Source: Gemmatimonadota bacterium
GTDB lineage: Bacteria; Gemmatimonadota; Gemmatimonadetes; Gemmatimonadales; GWC2-71-9
Reading direction: 5' to 3'
Length of the DNA: 64,000 nt
Assembly (NCBI GenBank): GCA_003222195.1
Contig: QHVB01000029.1
Location: 62,001-126,000 of the forward strand
The notes beneath the pieces are model-generated. The model was not told the origin of the DNA and ran no database searches. It worked only from the letters and a program-made list of their open reading frames with translations. Positions within the stretch are counted from its first letter, which is position 1; every line of letters starts with the position of its first letter. The position numbers were made by a program, and so were the translations under genes. Of this stretch, positions 49,213 to 58,606 are shown piece by piece.

Positions 49213-50760
49213 TCACGCGCGCTCCACGCGGTTGCGGCCGCCCTGCTTGGCGCGATACAACGCCGCATCCGCAGCGGCGGGGAGATTCAATAGATCGCCG
49301 ATGGGTTGTGGATAGCACGCAAGGCCACACGACGTCGTGAGCGGATACACCGTACCAGTCCACGTCAGCGGCTTCTCCGCGACCGAGCGCCGAATCCGAT
49401 CGGCTACCTCCATCCCCTCTCGCAGCGGGGTGCCGGGCAGCCACACCGCGAATTCCTCGCCACCGATGCGCGCCACCAGGTCGCCATCACGGACGGCGGT
49501 CTCGAGCAATCGCGCGACGTGCCGCAGCGCCGCGTCACCGGCCGGATGTCCCAGCGTGTCGTTGAGCCGCTTGAAGTGATCGAGATCGACGTAAACGAGC
49601 GTCGCCGGTTCGGACGCCCGCGGCCCATAGGCCGCCATCGCTCGCTCCAACTCGCGGCGATTGCGCAGCCCGGTGAGGGGATCCACGACGGCACGCCGTT
49701 CCGCATCGTGCACGGCGCGCAAGGCAGCGAGCCGCGGGCCGAGGTCGGTGAGCAGCGCGCCAAGATCCTCGAGCGCGGCGACGTCGGGACCCAGCGGTGG
49801 GCCAAGCAACACCAGCGCTCCGACCACAATATCCCCGTCGAGCAACGGATAGGCGATCCCCGCCCGCTCGCTGCGACGCCGCCCGGGCACACCGAGACCG
49901 AACAGGTCCTCCGGTCCGCGGGTGGCGACGGGAAGCCCGGTTGCGATCGCGTGCGCGACTGGTGACTCCGGTGACAACTCGAGCCCGCTCAGCCGCCGAT
50001 CCGCGGCGGCTGAGACTGCCATGATCTGCGCGCGATCGCCGGTCGTGACGACGAGGGCCACGGCGCGATGCGTGAGCTGCTCACCCAGCTCGACCGCCGC
50101 CCGCGCAATCCCCTCGAGCGTGACCGCGCCGGCCACGAGGCGCGAGACCCGGCCCGCGACGATCCGCGCACGGGATACCGCGTTCTCCTCCTCGGCGACC
50201 CTCATCCCGGCGACAAACCGTCGCAGCGCGCCGGCGATCTCATCGATCACCGTGGTCGGATGGCGGGCCCCGGGCAGCGCAAGGCCTGCCGCGTACGGAA
50301 AGTCGCCGACCGCCACGAACGTGGCTTCGGGATCGCGAACGACGTGCAAGCGACCATCTACGGACGCCAGTTGCACGAGCGCTGCGCCGCGGCGGCGGCG
50401 ATCGGGGTCCATTTCTTGAGTGCCCGTTTCAAGGTGGCCCACCGCGCCGCCTACCCCCCACCCCGCAGTCGCGCTGTAGGCCTGGCGGAGCAGGTCGAGT
50501 ACCTCGCCCACCCCGAGCGGGGGCGGCCCACGGCGACGCAGGCGCCCAGGCCGCCAGCGAATCGTCCAGCCAAACGCGAGCGCCGCCCCGCCGGCAGCCG
50601 CGAGCATCGCCCAAAGCGCACCCCGCCAGGCTCCGACGACGGCAGCGCTGAGACCCGCGACCTGCAGCGCGAGCGCGATCCAACGTCGCGCCCCGCCCTG
50701 CGTGCGTTTACGAATGGTTGATGCGACTCGCGGCTGCAGCCGCGCCGAATCCGTTGTCAA
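49213..50760 (-). CDS. Membrane GAF-GGDEF diguanylate cyclase
   Basis: About 515 aa if it begins at TTG 50760. The start is uncertain because there is no good ATG or GTG before the first helix. Two hydrophobic helices (VAGLSAAVVGAWRGALWAMLAAAGGAALAFG) precede a long linker, a GAF-like domain (VSRLVAGAVTLEGIARAAVELGEQLTHRAV...) and a C-terminal GGDEF domain with an intact active site ARIGGEEFAVWLP and an upstream RDGD I-site five residues before it. It should synthesise c-di-GMP and be product-inhibited. The gene precedes tmRNA and overlaps the 3' end of larB. Confidence 0.88.
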   Translation of the reverse strand: MTTDSARLQPRVASTIRKRTQGGARRWIALALQVAGLSAAVVGAWRGALWAMLAAAGGAALAFGWTIRWRPGRLRRRGPPPLGVGEVLDLLRQAYSATAGWGVGGAVGHLETGTQEMDPDRRRRGAALVQLASVDGRLHVVRDPEATFVAVGDFPYAAGLALPGARHPTTVIDEIAGALRRFVAGMRVAEEENAVSRARIVAGRVSRLVAGAVTLEGIARAAVELGEQLTHRAVALVVTTGDRAQIMAVSAAADRRLSGLELSPESPVAHAIATGLPVATRGPEDLFGLGVPGRRRSERAGIAYPLLDGDIVVGALVLLGPPLGPDVAALEDLGALLTDLGPRLAALRAVHDAERRAVVDPLTGLRNRRELERAMAAYGPRASEPATLVYVDLDHFKRLNDTLGHPAGDAALRHVARLLETAVRDGDLVARIGGEEFAVWLPGTPLREGMEVADRIRRSVAEKPLTWTGTVYPLTTSCGLACYPQPIGDLLNLPAAADAALYRAKQGGRNRVERA

Positions 50761-51373
50761 TGTTGACCACGGTGACGCCTGAGGCGCAGGAATTGAGCAT
50801 GGCGAGCAACGCCGCGAGGCCACCGAAGGACGCGCCATATCCCACGCTCGTCGGTACGGCGATCACTGGCACTTTCACCAAGCCGCCCACGACACTGGGC
50901 AGCGCGCCCTCCATCCCGGCCACTACGATGATCACGCTGGCGGCTCGCAGCACATCAGTCTGCGTCAGCAGGCGATGAATGCCCGCCACGCCGACATCCG
51001 TAAGTCTCTCCACCGCATTCTTGAGGGCGCGAGCACTGACGGCCGCTTCCTCGGCCACGGCGAGATCGCTCGTGCCGGCGGTGCACACGAGAATGGTGCC
51101 CCGCCCCGTCGGCGGCGGCTCAGGATCGGGCGGGAGGTAGACCGTGCGGCCGAGCTCGTTCACTTCGGCGCGCGGGAACCGTGCCGCGAGCGCCTCCCAC
51201 TGCGACGGGTCGGCGCGTGTCGCGAGAAAGCTGCCGCCAGCCGCCTCGAGCCGTTCGGCGATCGCGACCACCTGGCCGACTGTTTTGCCTGGAGCAAAAA
51301 TCACCTCCTGATGGCCCTGGGTGATGGGCCTGAGGTGATCGATGGTCGCGAACGGCAGCCGCTCGAGGTTCAC
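50708..51373 (-). CDS. larB: Nickel-pincer cofactor biosynthesis protein LarB
   Basis: 221-aa PurE-like enzyme that carboxylates nicotinic acid adenine dinucleotide in the pathway to the nickel-pincer nucleotide cofactor. Landmarks: GHQEVIFAPGKTVGQVVAIAERL, VCTAGTSDLAVAEEA, VVAGMEGALPSVVGGLVKVPVIAVPTSVGYG and INIDNGFGAAAAA-type end (VVNIDNGFGAAAAA). GTG start overlaps dus as GTGA. larC, larE and lactate racemase larA are not in the window. The N-terminal segment is a little shorter than in L. plantarum LarB, as I recall it. Confidence 0.92.
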   Translation of the reverse strand: MNLERLPFATIDHLRPITQGHQEVIFAPGKTVGQVVAIAERLEAAGGSFLATRADPSQWEALAARFPRAEVNELGRTVYLPPDPEPPPTGRGTILVCTAGTSDLAVAEEAAVSARALKNAVERLTDVGVAGIHRLLTQTDVLRAASVIIVVAGMEGALPSVVGGLVKVPVIAVPTSVGYGASFGGLAALLAMLNSCASGVTVVNIDNGFGAAAAASRINHS

Positions 51374-52356
51374 GCGGCGATCAACGCGGGTCGCGCGAGA
51401 TATTCGGCGAAGATCTTCGCCGCTTCCGCCATCGATTCGATGGCGAAGAGTCGCTGGCGCAGCTCGGAGCCGTCCCGCAGCCCCTTGGTGTACCAGCCGA
51501 AGTGCTTGCGAAACTCGAGCGCGGTCTTGCGGGTGTCGCCCTGCAGCCTGAGCGCGAGGCGCGCGTGCTCGAGCGCCGTCGCGAACCGCTCTTCGGGTGT
51601 CGGATCCGATCGCTTGGCCCGGCCCTCCAGGACGTCGCGCGCCTGCGCGAAGAGCCACGGATTGCCGAACGACCCCCGGGCGATCATGATGCCCGCGCAG
51701 CCGGTGTGATCTCGCATCGCCGCGACGTCCTCGGGCGTGCGGATGTCGCCGTTCCCGATCACGGGGATCGTGAGCGCGCGGGCGACCGCGGCGATCTCAT
51801 CCCAATTCGCCGCGCCCTGATACATCTGCGTCCGCGTTCGCGGATGCAACGTGAGTGCCTGAGCGCCCGCTTCCTGACACCGCAGGGCGATGTCCACCGG
51901 ATCGCGCTGATTCTCGTCCCAACCGCTGCGGATCTTCACTGTCACCGGCAGCTGCGTGGCATCCCGGACGGCTCGAATGATGCCCTGGACCAGGCCCATG
52001 TCCTTGAGGCACCCCGATCCACCATTGTTCCGGACGACTTTCTTGACCGGACACCCAAAGTTGATGTCGACGAAATCTGGCTCGAAGAGCTCCGTCACCA
52101 TGCCCGCCGCTTTGGCCATGATCGCTGCGTCGGCGCCATAGATCTGGATGCCGATGGGCCGTTCGACGGGCTCGAAACGCATCTCGGCGAGCACGCGTTC
52201 GATGCCGAGCGAGATGCCGACCGAGGAAATGAACTCAGACACGACCACGTCCGCCCCGTAGCGGCGGCAGATCTGCCGGAACGGAGACTCCGACACGCCC
52301 GCCATGGGGGCGAGGAAGAGCGGGAAGGTGCGCTGGACGGAGTATGGGAAGTCCAT
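51370..52356 (-). CDS. tRNA-dihydrouridine synthase (DusB-like)
   Basis: FMN-dependent reductase that makes dihydrouridine in tRNA, about 328 aa. FLAPMAGVSESPFRQICRRYGAD, DINFGCPVKKVVRNNGGSGCL with the catalytic Cys, VKIRSGWDE, HPRTRTQMYQG and GNGDIRTPEDV are canonical. DusB subfamily by length and motifs, and the position specificity is inferred. The ATG chosen begins DFPYSVQRTFPLFLAPM. It diverges from the second EIIA gene. Confidence 0.95.
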   Translation of the reverse strand: MDFPYSVQRTFPLFLAPMAGVSESPFRQICRRYGADVVVSEFISSVGISLGIERVLAEMRFEPVERPIGIQIYGADAAIMAKAAGMVTELFEPDFVDINFGCPVKKVVRNNGGSGCLKDMGLVQGIIRAVRDATQLPVTVKIRSGWDENQRDPVDIALRCQEAGAQALTLHPRTRTQMYQGAANWDEIAAVARALTIPVIGNGDIRTPEDVAAMRDHTGCAGIMIARGSFGNPWLFAQARDVLEGRAKRSDPTPEERFATALEHARLALRLQGDTRKTALEFRKHFGWYTKGLRDGSELRQRLFAIESMAEAAKIFAEYLARPALIAA

Positions 52357-52377
52357 GCGCTGGAACGTAATAACGCG

Positions 52378-52406
52378 TTGCGTACGGAGCAACCAAGTTT
52401 TACCTT
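52378..52406 (+). promoter_or_regulatory. Promoter candidate for EIIA copy 2
   Basis: TTGCGT (52378-52383) and TACCTT (52401-52406) with a 17-bp spacer, ending 12 bases before the ATG. The -10 hexamer is identical to that of the well-placed tmRNA promoter, which raises confidence. The short leader leaves little room for a ribosome site. Confidence 0.4.
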
Positions 52407-52418
52407 TCGCCCGCGAAA

Positions 52419-52871
52419 ATGCGCCTGCGCGAGTTCTTTTCCGAAGACGCGATCAAGCTCGATCTCGAGAGCACCGCCAAGGACGCGGTGCTCAAGGAGC
52501 TCGTCGGGCTCCTCAAACTCGATGACAAAGCGCAGGGGCTGCTGTTCAAGATGCTGAAGCGCCGCGAGACGCTCGGTTCGACCGGCATCGGACAGCATAT
52601 CTCGATTCCGCACTGCCGGTCACTGGTTGTGACGCGGCTGCGGTGTGCGTTCGGTCGGAGTGCCAAGGGAGTCGACTTCAAGGCCATCGACGATCAGCCG
52701 GTCAACTACTTCTTCCTGATCGTTGCCCCACCGCTCGAAGTGTCCAACCAGTATTTGCCGGTGCTTGGGAAGATCGCCCAGTTCGCCAAGGAATCCGATG
52801 TACCCGCCCGCCTGGCCAAGCTCAACACGCCTGCCGAGTTTCTGTCGCTCTTAGAAGAAAAGAACATTTAG
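52419..52871 (+). CDS. PTS EIIA (Ntr-type) domain protein, copy 2
   Basis: 150-aa single EIIA-2 domain. Phosphoacceptor His65 in TGIGQHISIPHCRSL. The residue after His is Cys rather than the usual Gly. Like copy 1 it stands alone, without sugar-specific PTS partners nearby, so a regulatory role (PtsN-like) is likely. Single plus-strand gene between two minus-strand clusters. Both copies begin with the same MRL-x-E motif. Confidence 0.9.
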   Translation: MRLREFFSEDAIKLDLESTAKDAVLKELVGLLKLDDKAQGLLFKMLKRRETLGSTGIGQHISIPHCRSLVVTRLRCAFGRSAKGVDFKAIDDQPVNYFFLIVAPPLEVSNQYLPVLGKIAQFAKESDVPARLAKLNTPAEFLSLLEEKNI

Positions 52872-54337
52872 CGGACAGTGTCGCCGGCGGCTTGCAGCGC
52901 CCGGCGCAGCGCGTCGCGCGCGGGCTCGAACGCACTGTCGACTGCCACCGCCGCTTGTAATTGCTGAATGGCGGGTTGCCAGAGTTTAGCCCGCATGTAG
53001 AACGTGCCGAGGTCGTAGCGCGGCCCCGCGAGTGACGGAGCGAACGCGATTGACTGGCGCAACAGCTGCTCGCCGCTGCCCCAGTGCCCCGCCGCGAATT
53101 CGTCTTTCCCTTCGAGCCACAGCGTACGATAGGAGCGCGGCGCTTCGCGCTTGAGCGCTTGATAGTGCGTCTCATCGTCGTGCCAGGCCGGAATCCGGGC
53201 GATGCTGCGCGCTGCACCGGCCGCCACGAGGGCGGCGACGACGCCAATTCGCAGCCTGGGCGCCCGAATCGCGAGTACCGCCCACGCCAGTGCGAACACG
53301 ATGCCGAACGAGGCGAGATACAGCGTGCGTTCGGCGATCAGGAACTCCGTCGGAAAGACGATGTTGGCGACGGGGGAGATTGTTATCACCATCCAGGCAA
53401 GCCCGATCGCGATGCCGGGAACGGTCCGCCGGGTGCGCCACGCCAACACGCCGGCCGCGATCCAGATCAGCAGGCCGACCAGGTGCCAGAATGTGAGGGC
53501 GGTGGATACGGTGAGCTCACCCGGCGAGTAGTCGGCGGACAGATGTGCCGGCAACAGGAACAGCCGCCACCACTCCAGGGACAGGCGCACCATCGCCCAC
53601 GCTCGCGCGAGGAACCCGACGTGCTCGAGGCCGACGGCCAGTCCACCGGCGTAGAGCGTCCTGATGCCGACGAGTCCCTGGATGATGAAGTAGGCCACAA
53701 TGGGCACCGTGGCTGCCACAACCGCTCGCCAAGCGAGTCGAAGGTCAGCCCGCCGCGCCCATAAGATCAACAAGACCGCGGCCGGAAGCGTCACGGCGAT
53801 CTCCTTCGACGTAATCGCAGACGCGGCGCCCGCCGCCACTCCGGCGAGATAGGCTGGCTTTCGCTCCGCCCGTACGACGCACAGGAGCGCCGCGGCATAG
53901 CCCGCCGCGGCCATCATCTCGGCGCGGCCCACGACGTTGGCGACCGCCTCGACGTGTACCGGGTGCACCGCGAAGAACAGACCAGTGACCAGCCCCACGC
54001 CCGGGCCCGCGAGCTCGCAGGCCAGGAGCGCGAACAACGCCGTCGTCAGGACGGCCCAAAGCACATTGATTGCGTGGAACCAGTGCGGGCTACTCGAGAC
54101 GCGATAATCCAGCGCAAACGACGAGATCACCGCGGGGCGCCACATCACGCCCCCGAATGACGCGGGCCAATAGGGCTCCTTGAGGACGGCGCCGACGGAG
54201 GGCGGGTGTTCGAGCACCTCGCGGTTCGCGACGACCCATTGATCGTCGGCGACGAAATCGTTGCGGATCGATGGCGCCGCGACGGCGGCAGCGACGAGCC
54301 CGGCAATGAGGACAGCCTGTCGAGTCGTTACTCCCAC
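52868..54337 (-). CDS. TMTC-like O-mannosyltransferase-family membrane protein with TPR tail
   Basis: 489 aa with about ten or eleven transmembrane helices. [38 protein letters not shown] and [24 protein letters not shown] match the pattern of the TMTC (tetratricopeptide O-mannosyltransferase) / GT-C family. The last 90 residues ([26 protein letters not shown]...) are tetratricopeptide-like. The donor (polyprenyl-phosphate-mannose) and acceptor are inferred from family. It ends tail-to-tail with the second EIIA gene (4-bp overlap) and overlaps guaA by 10 bp. Confidence 0.75.
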   Translation of the reverse strand: MGVTTRQAVLIAGLVAAAVAAPSIRNDFVADDQWVVANREVLEHPPSVGAVLKEPYWPASFGGVMWRPAVISSFALDYRVSSSPHWFHAINVLWAVLTTALFALLACELAGPGVGLVTGLFFAVHPVHVEAVANVVGRAEMMAAAGYAAALLCVVRAERKPAYLAGVAAGAASAITSKEIAVTLPAAVLLILWARRADLRLAWRAVVAATVPIVAYFIIQGLVGIRTLYAGGLAVGLEHVGFLARAWAMVRLSLEWWRLFLLPAHLSADYSPGELTVSTALTFWHLVGLLIWIAAGVLAWRTRRTVPGIAIGLAWMVITISPVANIVFPTEFLIAERTLYLASFGIVFALAWAVLAIRAPRLRIGVVAALVAAGAARSIARIPAWHDDETHYQALKREAPRSYRTLWLEGKDEFAAGHWGSGEQLLRQSIAFAPSLAGPRYDLGTFYMRAKLWQPAIQQLQAAVAVDSAFEPARDALRRALQAAGDTVR

Positions 54338-55881
54338 TCGATCGTCGCGGGCGGCTTGGAGCTGACGTCGTAGGCGACGCGATTGACGCCGCGCACTTCG
54401 TTGATGATGCGGTTGGAGATCCGACCGAGCACCTCGGGCGGGAACGGATACCAGTCGGCGGTCATGCCGTCGCGACTCGTTACTGCTCGCAGCGCGACGA
54501 CGTGATCGTAGGTCCGCCCGTCTCCCATCACGCCGACCGATTTGATGGGAAGCAGCACGGCGAAGGCTTGCCAGATCTGGTCGTACAAGCCGGCGGCGCG
54601 GATCTCTTCCAGATAGATCGCGTCCACGCGGCGCAGCAAATCGAGGCGGTCTTCGTTCACGGGCCCGAGGACACGAATCGCGAGCCCGGGACCCGGGAAC
54701 GGGTGCCGTCCCACGATCTCATCGGGCAGTGCCAGCTCACGGCCCACCTGGCGGACCTCGTCCTTGAACAACTCGCGGAGCGGCTCGATCAACTTCCACG
54801 GCAGATTGGGACGCAGGCCACCCACATTGTGGTGTGTTTTGATCGTCGCGGACGGGCCGCCTTTCGCTGACGTCGACTCGATGACGTCGGGATAGAGCGT
54901 GCCCTGGACCAGGAATCCGACGTTGCCCTCGACGTGCCGGGCGGCGTCCTCGAACACATCGATGAACGTGTGGCCAATGCGCCGGCGCTTTTCCTCGGGA
55001 TCCTCGATGTCCTTCAGCTCTTTGAGAAATCGATGCGTGGCATCCACGACGCGCAGGTCCATGCCGAGGTGCGCGCGGAACGTGTGCTCGACCTGCTCGC
55101 GCTCGCCGCGGCGCAATAGCCCGTGGTCGACGAAGACGCAGGTCAAGCGATTCCCGATCGCGCGGTGCACCAGCGCCGCGGCGACGGTGGAATCGACCCC
55201 CCCCGACAGCCCGCAGATGGCGCGGCCTTCCGGACCGACGAGCGTGCGAATGCGACCAATCTCCTGATCGATAAAGTGCCCGGGCGTCCAGTCGGGGGTG
55301 CAGCCGCAAATATCGAACAGGAAATTGTGGAGGATCTCGCCGCCGCGCGGCGTATGTGCGACCTCGGGGTGGAACAGCACCCCATAGATCGGCTTCGTGT
55401 CGTGCTGCATTCCCGCGACGGGAGCGTTTCCACTGGTGGCCGTGACGCGGAAATGCGGTGGCGGCGTCTCGAGGCGGTCGCCGTGACTTGCCCACACGAT
55501 CACACGGGAGTCGGGCTCAAATCCCGCAAACAGTCCGTCGTTCTTCTTGACCGAGAGCTCGGCGCGGCCGTACTCGCGCTCCTGTGCCGGCGTCGCCTTG
55601 CCGCCCGACAACTGCGCGATGAGCTGCATCCCGTAACAGATGCCGAAGACCGGGGGGCCCAGGTCGAGAATCTTGGGGTCGACCGTGGGCGCGCCGGGCT
55701 CGAATACCGAATTCGGACCACCGGACAGGATGATCCCCTTCGGATCGAACGACCGAATGAAATCGAGATCCGTTCCCCGCGCGGCGGGGTGGATCTCACA
55801 GTAGACGCTGGCCTCGCGGATCCGCCGCGCGATCAGCTGGGTAAACTGAGAGCCGCAATCGAGAATGAGGATGCGGTTCAC
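54328..55881 (-). CDS. guaA: GMP synthase (glutamine-hydrolysing)
   Basis: Last step of guanylate synthesis, 517 aa. Class I glutaminase (GICYGMQ, then His/Glu in FHPEVAHT), ATP-pyrophosphatase loop [10 protein letters not shown], and a C-terminal dimerisation domain ending [21 protein letters not shown] start overlaps lysA stop (GTGA). Confidence 0.98.
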   Translation of the reverse strand: MNRILILDCGSQFTQLIARRIREASVYCEIHPAARGTDLDFIRSFDPKGIILSGGPNSVFEPGAPTVDPKILDLGPPVFGICYGMQLIAQLSGGKATPAQEREYGRAELSVKKNDGLFAGFEPDSRVIVWASHGDRLETPPPHFRVTATSGNAPVAGMQHDTKPIYGVLFHPEVAHTPRGGEILHNFLFDICGCTPDWTPGHFIDQEIGRIRTLVGPEGRAICGLSGGVDSTVAAALVHRAIGNRLTCVFVDHGLLRRGEREQVEHTFRAHLGMDLRVVDATHRFLKELKDIEDPEEKRRRIGHTFIDVFEDAARHVEGNVGFLVQGTLYPDVIESTSAKGGPSATIKTHHNVGGLRPNLPWKLIEPLRELFKDEVRQVGRELALPDEIVGRHPFPGPGLAIRVLGPVNEDRLDLLRRVDAIYLEEIRAAGLYDQIWQAFAVLLPIKSVGVMGDGRTYDHVVALRAVTSRDGMTADWYPFPPEVLGRISNRIINEVRGVNRVAYDVSSKPPATIEWE

Positions 55882-57131
55882 GCCTTATACCAGGTCGTCG
55901 GCTCGGCGGTCTCGCCGCGGAGCAGATCGTCGAGCGTCTCGCGCTGCCGAGCCACGTAATAGCGGTCCCCATCGACGACGACTTCCGGAGGACGCGGTCG
56001 CTGATTGTAAGTCGAGCTCATCACAAAGCCGTAGGCGCCGGTCCCCAGCACCGCGAGCACATCGCCCGGCCCCACGGCGACCAGCTTGCGGTCGAGCGCG
56101 AGGAAGTCCCCGGACTCGCAGATCGGTCCCACCACGTTCACGACTTCCTCGGGGCGCTTCCCGTCGCGCAGCGGAATGATCTCATGGTGGGCATTGTAAT
56201 GACTCGGCCGGACGAAGTCGGACATACCTGCGTCCACGATGACGTATTCCTTGCCACCCGCGTGCTTGCGGTACAGCACGCGGGTGAGCAACACGCCGGC
56301 GTTGGCCACGAGGTAGCGCCCGGGCTCGCACAGCAACCCCAGGCCCGCCGCTCCGACCACCGGCACGACCGCGTCCGCGAACGCCTTGGGGGACGGCGCC
56401 TTCTCGTTGTGATATCGCACGCCGAGCCCGCCGCCAACGTCGAGCGCCTCGAGCGTGTTGACACCCGACGCGCGGATCGCGGTGACCAGCTCGACCAGCT
56501 TGATGGCGCCGCGGTGATAGGGGGTCACGTCGGTGATCTGCGAGCCGATGTGCATCGCCAGTCCCCGCAGCACGAGTCTCGGCTCAGCCGCGATCCGCTG
56601 TGCGACCGTCACGACCTCATCGAACGGGATCCCGAACTTGGCGGTCTTCTCGCCGGTCTTGGTGTACGGATGGGATTCGATGGCCACATCAGGATTCACC
56701 CGAATGCCGACGCGCGCCGGCATCTTCAGGTCGGTCGCGACCGCGGTGAGCGTGGCCAGCTCGCTCGTGGACTCGATATTGATGAAACCCACGCCGCTGC
56801 GAACCGCCTCTTCGATCTCCGCCGCCGTCTTTCCCACTCCGGAAAACACGATCCCGTCAGGATCGAACCCCGCCATGCGCGCGCGGCGCAGCTCGCCGAC
56901 CGAGACGATGTCGGCGCCGGCGCCGAGCTGTTTCAGCACGCGGAGCACGCCGAGGTTGCCGTTGGCCTTCACGGAGTAGCAGATGCGGTGCCGGATCCCG
57001 TGCAGCGCGTCGTCGAGCGCGTGGTACTGCGCGCGAATCAGGTTGGTGCTGTAGACATAGGTCGGCGTCCTGACGCGATCCGCGATTGCCTGCAGCAACC
57101 CCGGATCGAACCCTAGTACGCCTGTGCCCAC
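55878..57131 (-). CDS. lysA: Diaminopimelate decarboxylase
   Basis: Final lysine step, fold-type III PLP enzyme, about 417 aa. PLP Lys in [30 protein letters not shown] and [11 protein letters not shown]. The GTG start is favoured by GGAGG 4 bases upstream, which lies in the 3' end of proS. An ATG 33 bases further up exists. Confidence 0.97.
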   Translation of the reverse strand: MGTGVLGFDPGLLQAIADRVRTPTYVYSTNLIRAQYHALDDALHGIRHRICYSVKANGNLGVLRVLKQLGAGADIVSVGELRRARMAGFDPDGIVFSGVGKTAAEIEEAVRSGVGFINIESTSELATLTAVATDLKMPARVGIRVNPDVAIESHPYTKTGEKTAKFGIPFDEVVTVAQRIAAEPRLVLRGLAMHIGSQITDVTPYHRGAIKLVELVTAIRASGVNTLEALDVGGGLGVRYHNEKAPSPKAFADAVVPVVGAAGLGLLCEPGRYLVANAGVLLTRVLYRKHAGGKEYVIVDAGMSDFVRPSHYNAHHEIIPLRDGKRPEEVVNVVGPICESGDFLALDRKLVAVGPGDVLAVLGTGAYGFVMSSTYNQRPRPPEVVVDGDRYYVARQRETLDDLLRGETAEPTTWYKA

Positions 57132-58606
57132 ACGGCCTCCGCCAGGCTGGGCGCGCCACACCATATGCAGTTCCGTGGCGCTTCCTTGCTGCGGAACTCG
57201 GGATCAGGGAGCACGCGAATGGTCGCGTTGGTCTGCTGCTTGATTTCCGCCTCGCACGACGGACTCCCGCAGAAGCCGCCGTACGCAAACCCTCCCGGAC
57301 CTTTGATGAACTCGATGAACTGCGCCTTGGTGGCACCCCGGATCGAGTTCTGCTCGCGCCGCTCCCGCGCCGCCGCGAACAATGCCGCCTGGATCCCGTC
57401 GAGCGCCTTCGTGACTGCTCCCACCACGCTCTGGATTGGGGCGGGAGCCTTCCCACCGGTCCGACGTGCCAGCACCACCTGCCCGCTCGCGAGATCGCGG
57501 GGGCCGATCTCCAACCGCACTGGGACGCCGAGGCCTTCCCATTCGAAGTATTTCGCACCTGGCTTCATCGTGTCCCGTAGATCGAGCTCCACGCGCACCC
57601 CGGCCTTTTCGAGGTCGGTTTTTACCTGAGACCCGACACCCGACACCTGCTGTTTCTCCTCATCCGTTTTCCAAATCGGCACGATCGCGACCTGGACCGG
57701 TGCCAGTTTCGGTGGCGCGACGAGCCCGTTGTCGTCCGAGTGCGTCATGATCAGGCCACCGATGAGCCGCGTGGACACGCCCCACGACGTGTTCCAGACG
57801 TACTCGAGCCCGCCCGCCGCGGTCTGATACTGCACGGTGAACGCCTTGGCGAAGTTCTGGCCGAGGTTGTGCGACGTGCCCGCCTGCAGCGCCTTGTTGT
57901 CCTGCATCAGGGCTTCGATCGCGTACGTACGCAGTGCGCCGGCAAATTTCTCACTCTCGGTCTTCACGCCTGTGATGACGGGCATCGCCATCCAGGTCTC
58001 CGCGAAGTCGCGATAAATCTCCAGTATGAGCCGTGCCTCGCTCTCCGCATCGGCTTCATCGGTGTGCGCGGTATGTCCTTCCTGCCACAGGAACTCCGTC
58101 GTCCGCAGGAACAGGCGCGTGCGCAGCTCCCAGCGGACGACATTGGCCCACTGGTTGAGCTTCAGCGGGAGGTCGCGATAGCTCTGGATCCACTTCGCGA
58201 ACATCGCGTAGATGATCGTCTCGGACGTGGGTCGGACGACCAGGGGCTCCTCGAGTGCGGACGTGGGATCGACCGCGATGGCATCCTTCCCCTCTTTGCC
58301 GGTCGCGCGCAGACGCGTGTGGGTTACGACCGCGACTTCCTTCGCGAACCCCTCGACGTGCTCGGCTTCCCTGGCAAGGAAGCTCATCGGAATGAACAGC
58401 GGGAAGTAGGCGTTACGGTGCCCGCTCGCGCGGAACATGTCGTCGAGCGCGCGCTGCATGAGCTCCCAGATCCGATAGCCGTGCGGGCGGATGACCATGC
58501 AGCCGCGGACCGGTGAGTAGTCGGCGAGCTGCGCTTGCGCAATCACGTCCCCGTACCACTCGCTGAAGTCCTTGGCGCGTGGCGTGATTTTCTGGGCTTG
58601 GGCCAT
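57113..58606 (-). CDS. proS: Prolyl-tRNA synthetase (archaeal/eukaryal type)
   Basis: Charges tRNA-Pro, 497 aa. The type 3 enzyme: it lacks the bacterial editing insertion and has a C-terminal zinc-binding-like region ([31 protein letters not shown]). Class II motifs include RPTSETIIYAMF and FLRTTEFLWQEGHTAH. Residues about 319-327 (QVSGVGSQV) are encoded by tandem ACCCGAC repeats on the plus strand. ATG overlaps the hisS stop (TAATG). Confidence 0.97.
   Translation of the reverse strand: MAQAQKITPRAKDFSEWYGDVIAQAQLADYSPVRGCMVIRPHGYRIWELMQRALDDMFRASGHRNAYFPLFIPMSFLAREAEHVEGFAKEVAVVTHTRLRATGKEGKDAIAVDPTSALEEPLVVRPTSETIIYAMFAKWIQSYRDLPLKLNQWANVVRWELRTRLFLRTTEFLWQEGHTAHTDEADAESEARLILEIYRDFAETWMAMPVITGVKTESEKFAGALRTYAIEALMQDNKALQAGTSHNLGQNFAKAFTVQYQTAAGGLEYVWNTSWGVSTRLIGGLIMTHSDDNGLVAPPKLAPVQVAIVPIWKTDEEKQQVSGVGSQVKTDLEKAGVRVELDLRDTMKPGAKYFEWEGLGVPVRLEIGPRDLASGQVVLARRTGGKAPAPIQSVVGAVTKALDGIQAALFAAARERREQNSIRGATKAQFIEFIKGPGGFAYGGFCGSPSCEAEIKQQTNATIRVLPDPEFRSKEAPRNCIWCGAPSLAEAVWAQAY
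57631..57647. repeat. Tandem ACCCGAC repeat within proS
   Basis: Two exact head-to-tail ACCCGAC units (57631-57637, 57638-57644) plus ACC, flanked by CCTGAG / CACCTG. Kept in frame in the anticodon-binding domain of proS, where it encodes VSGVGS. Confidence 0.6.
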
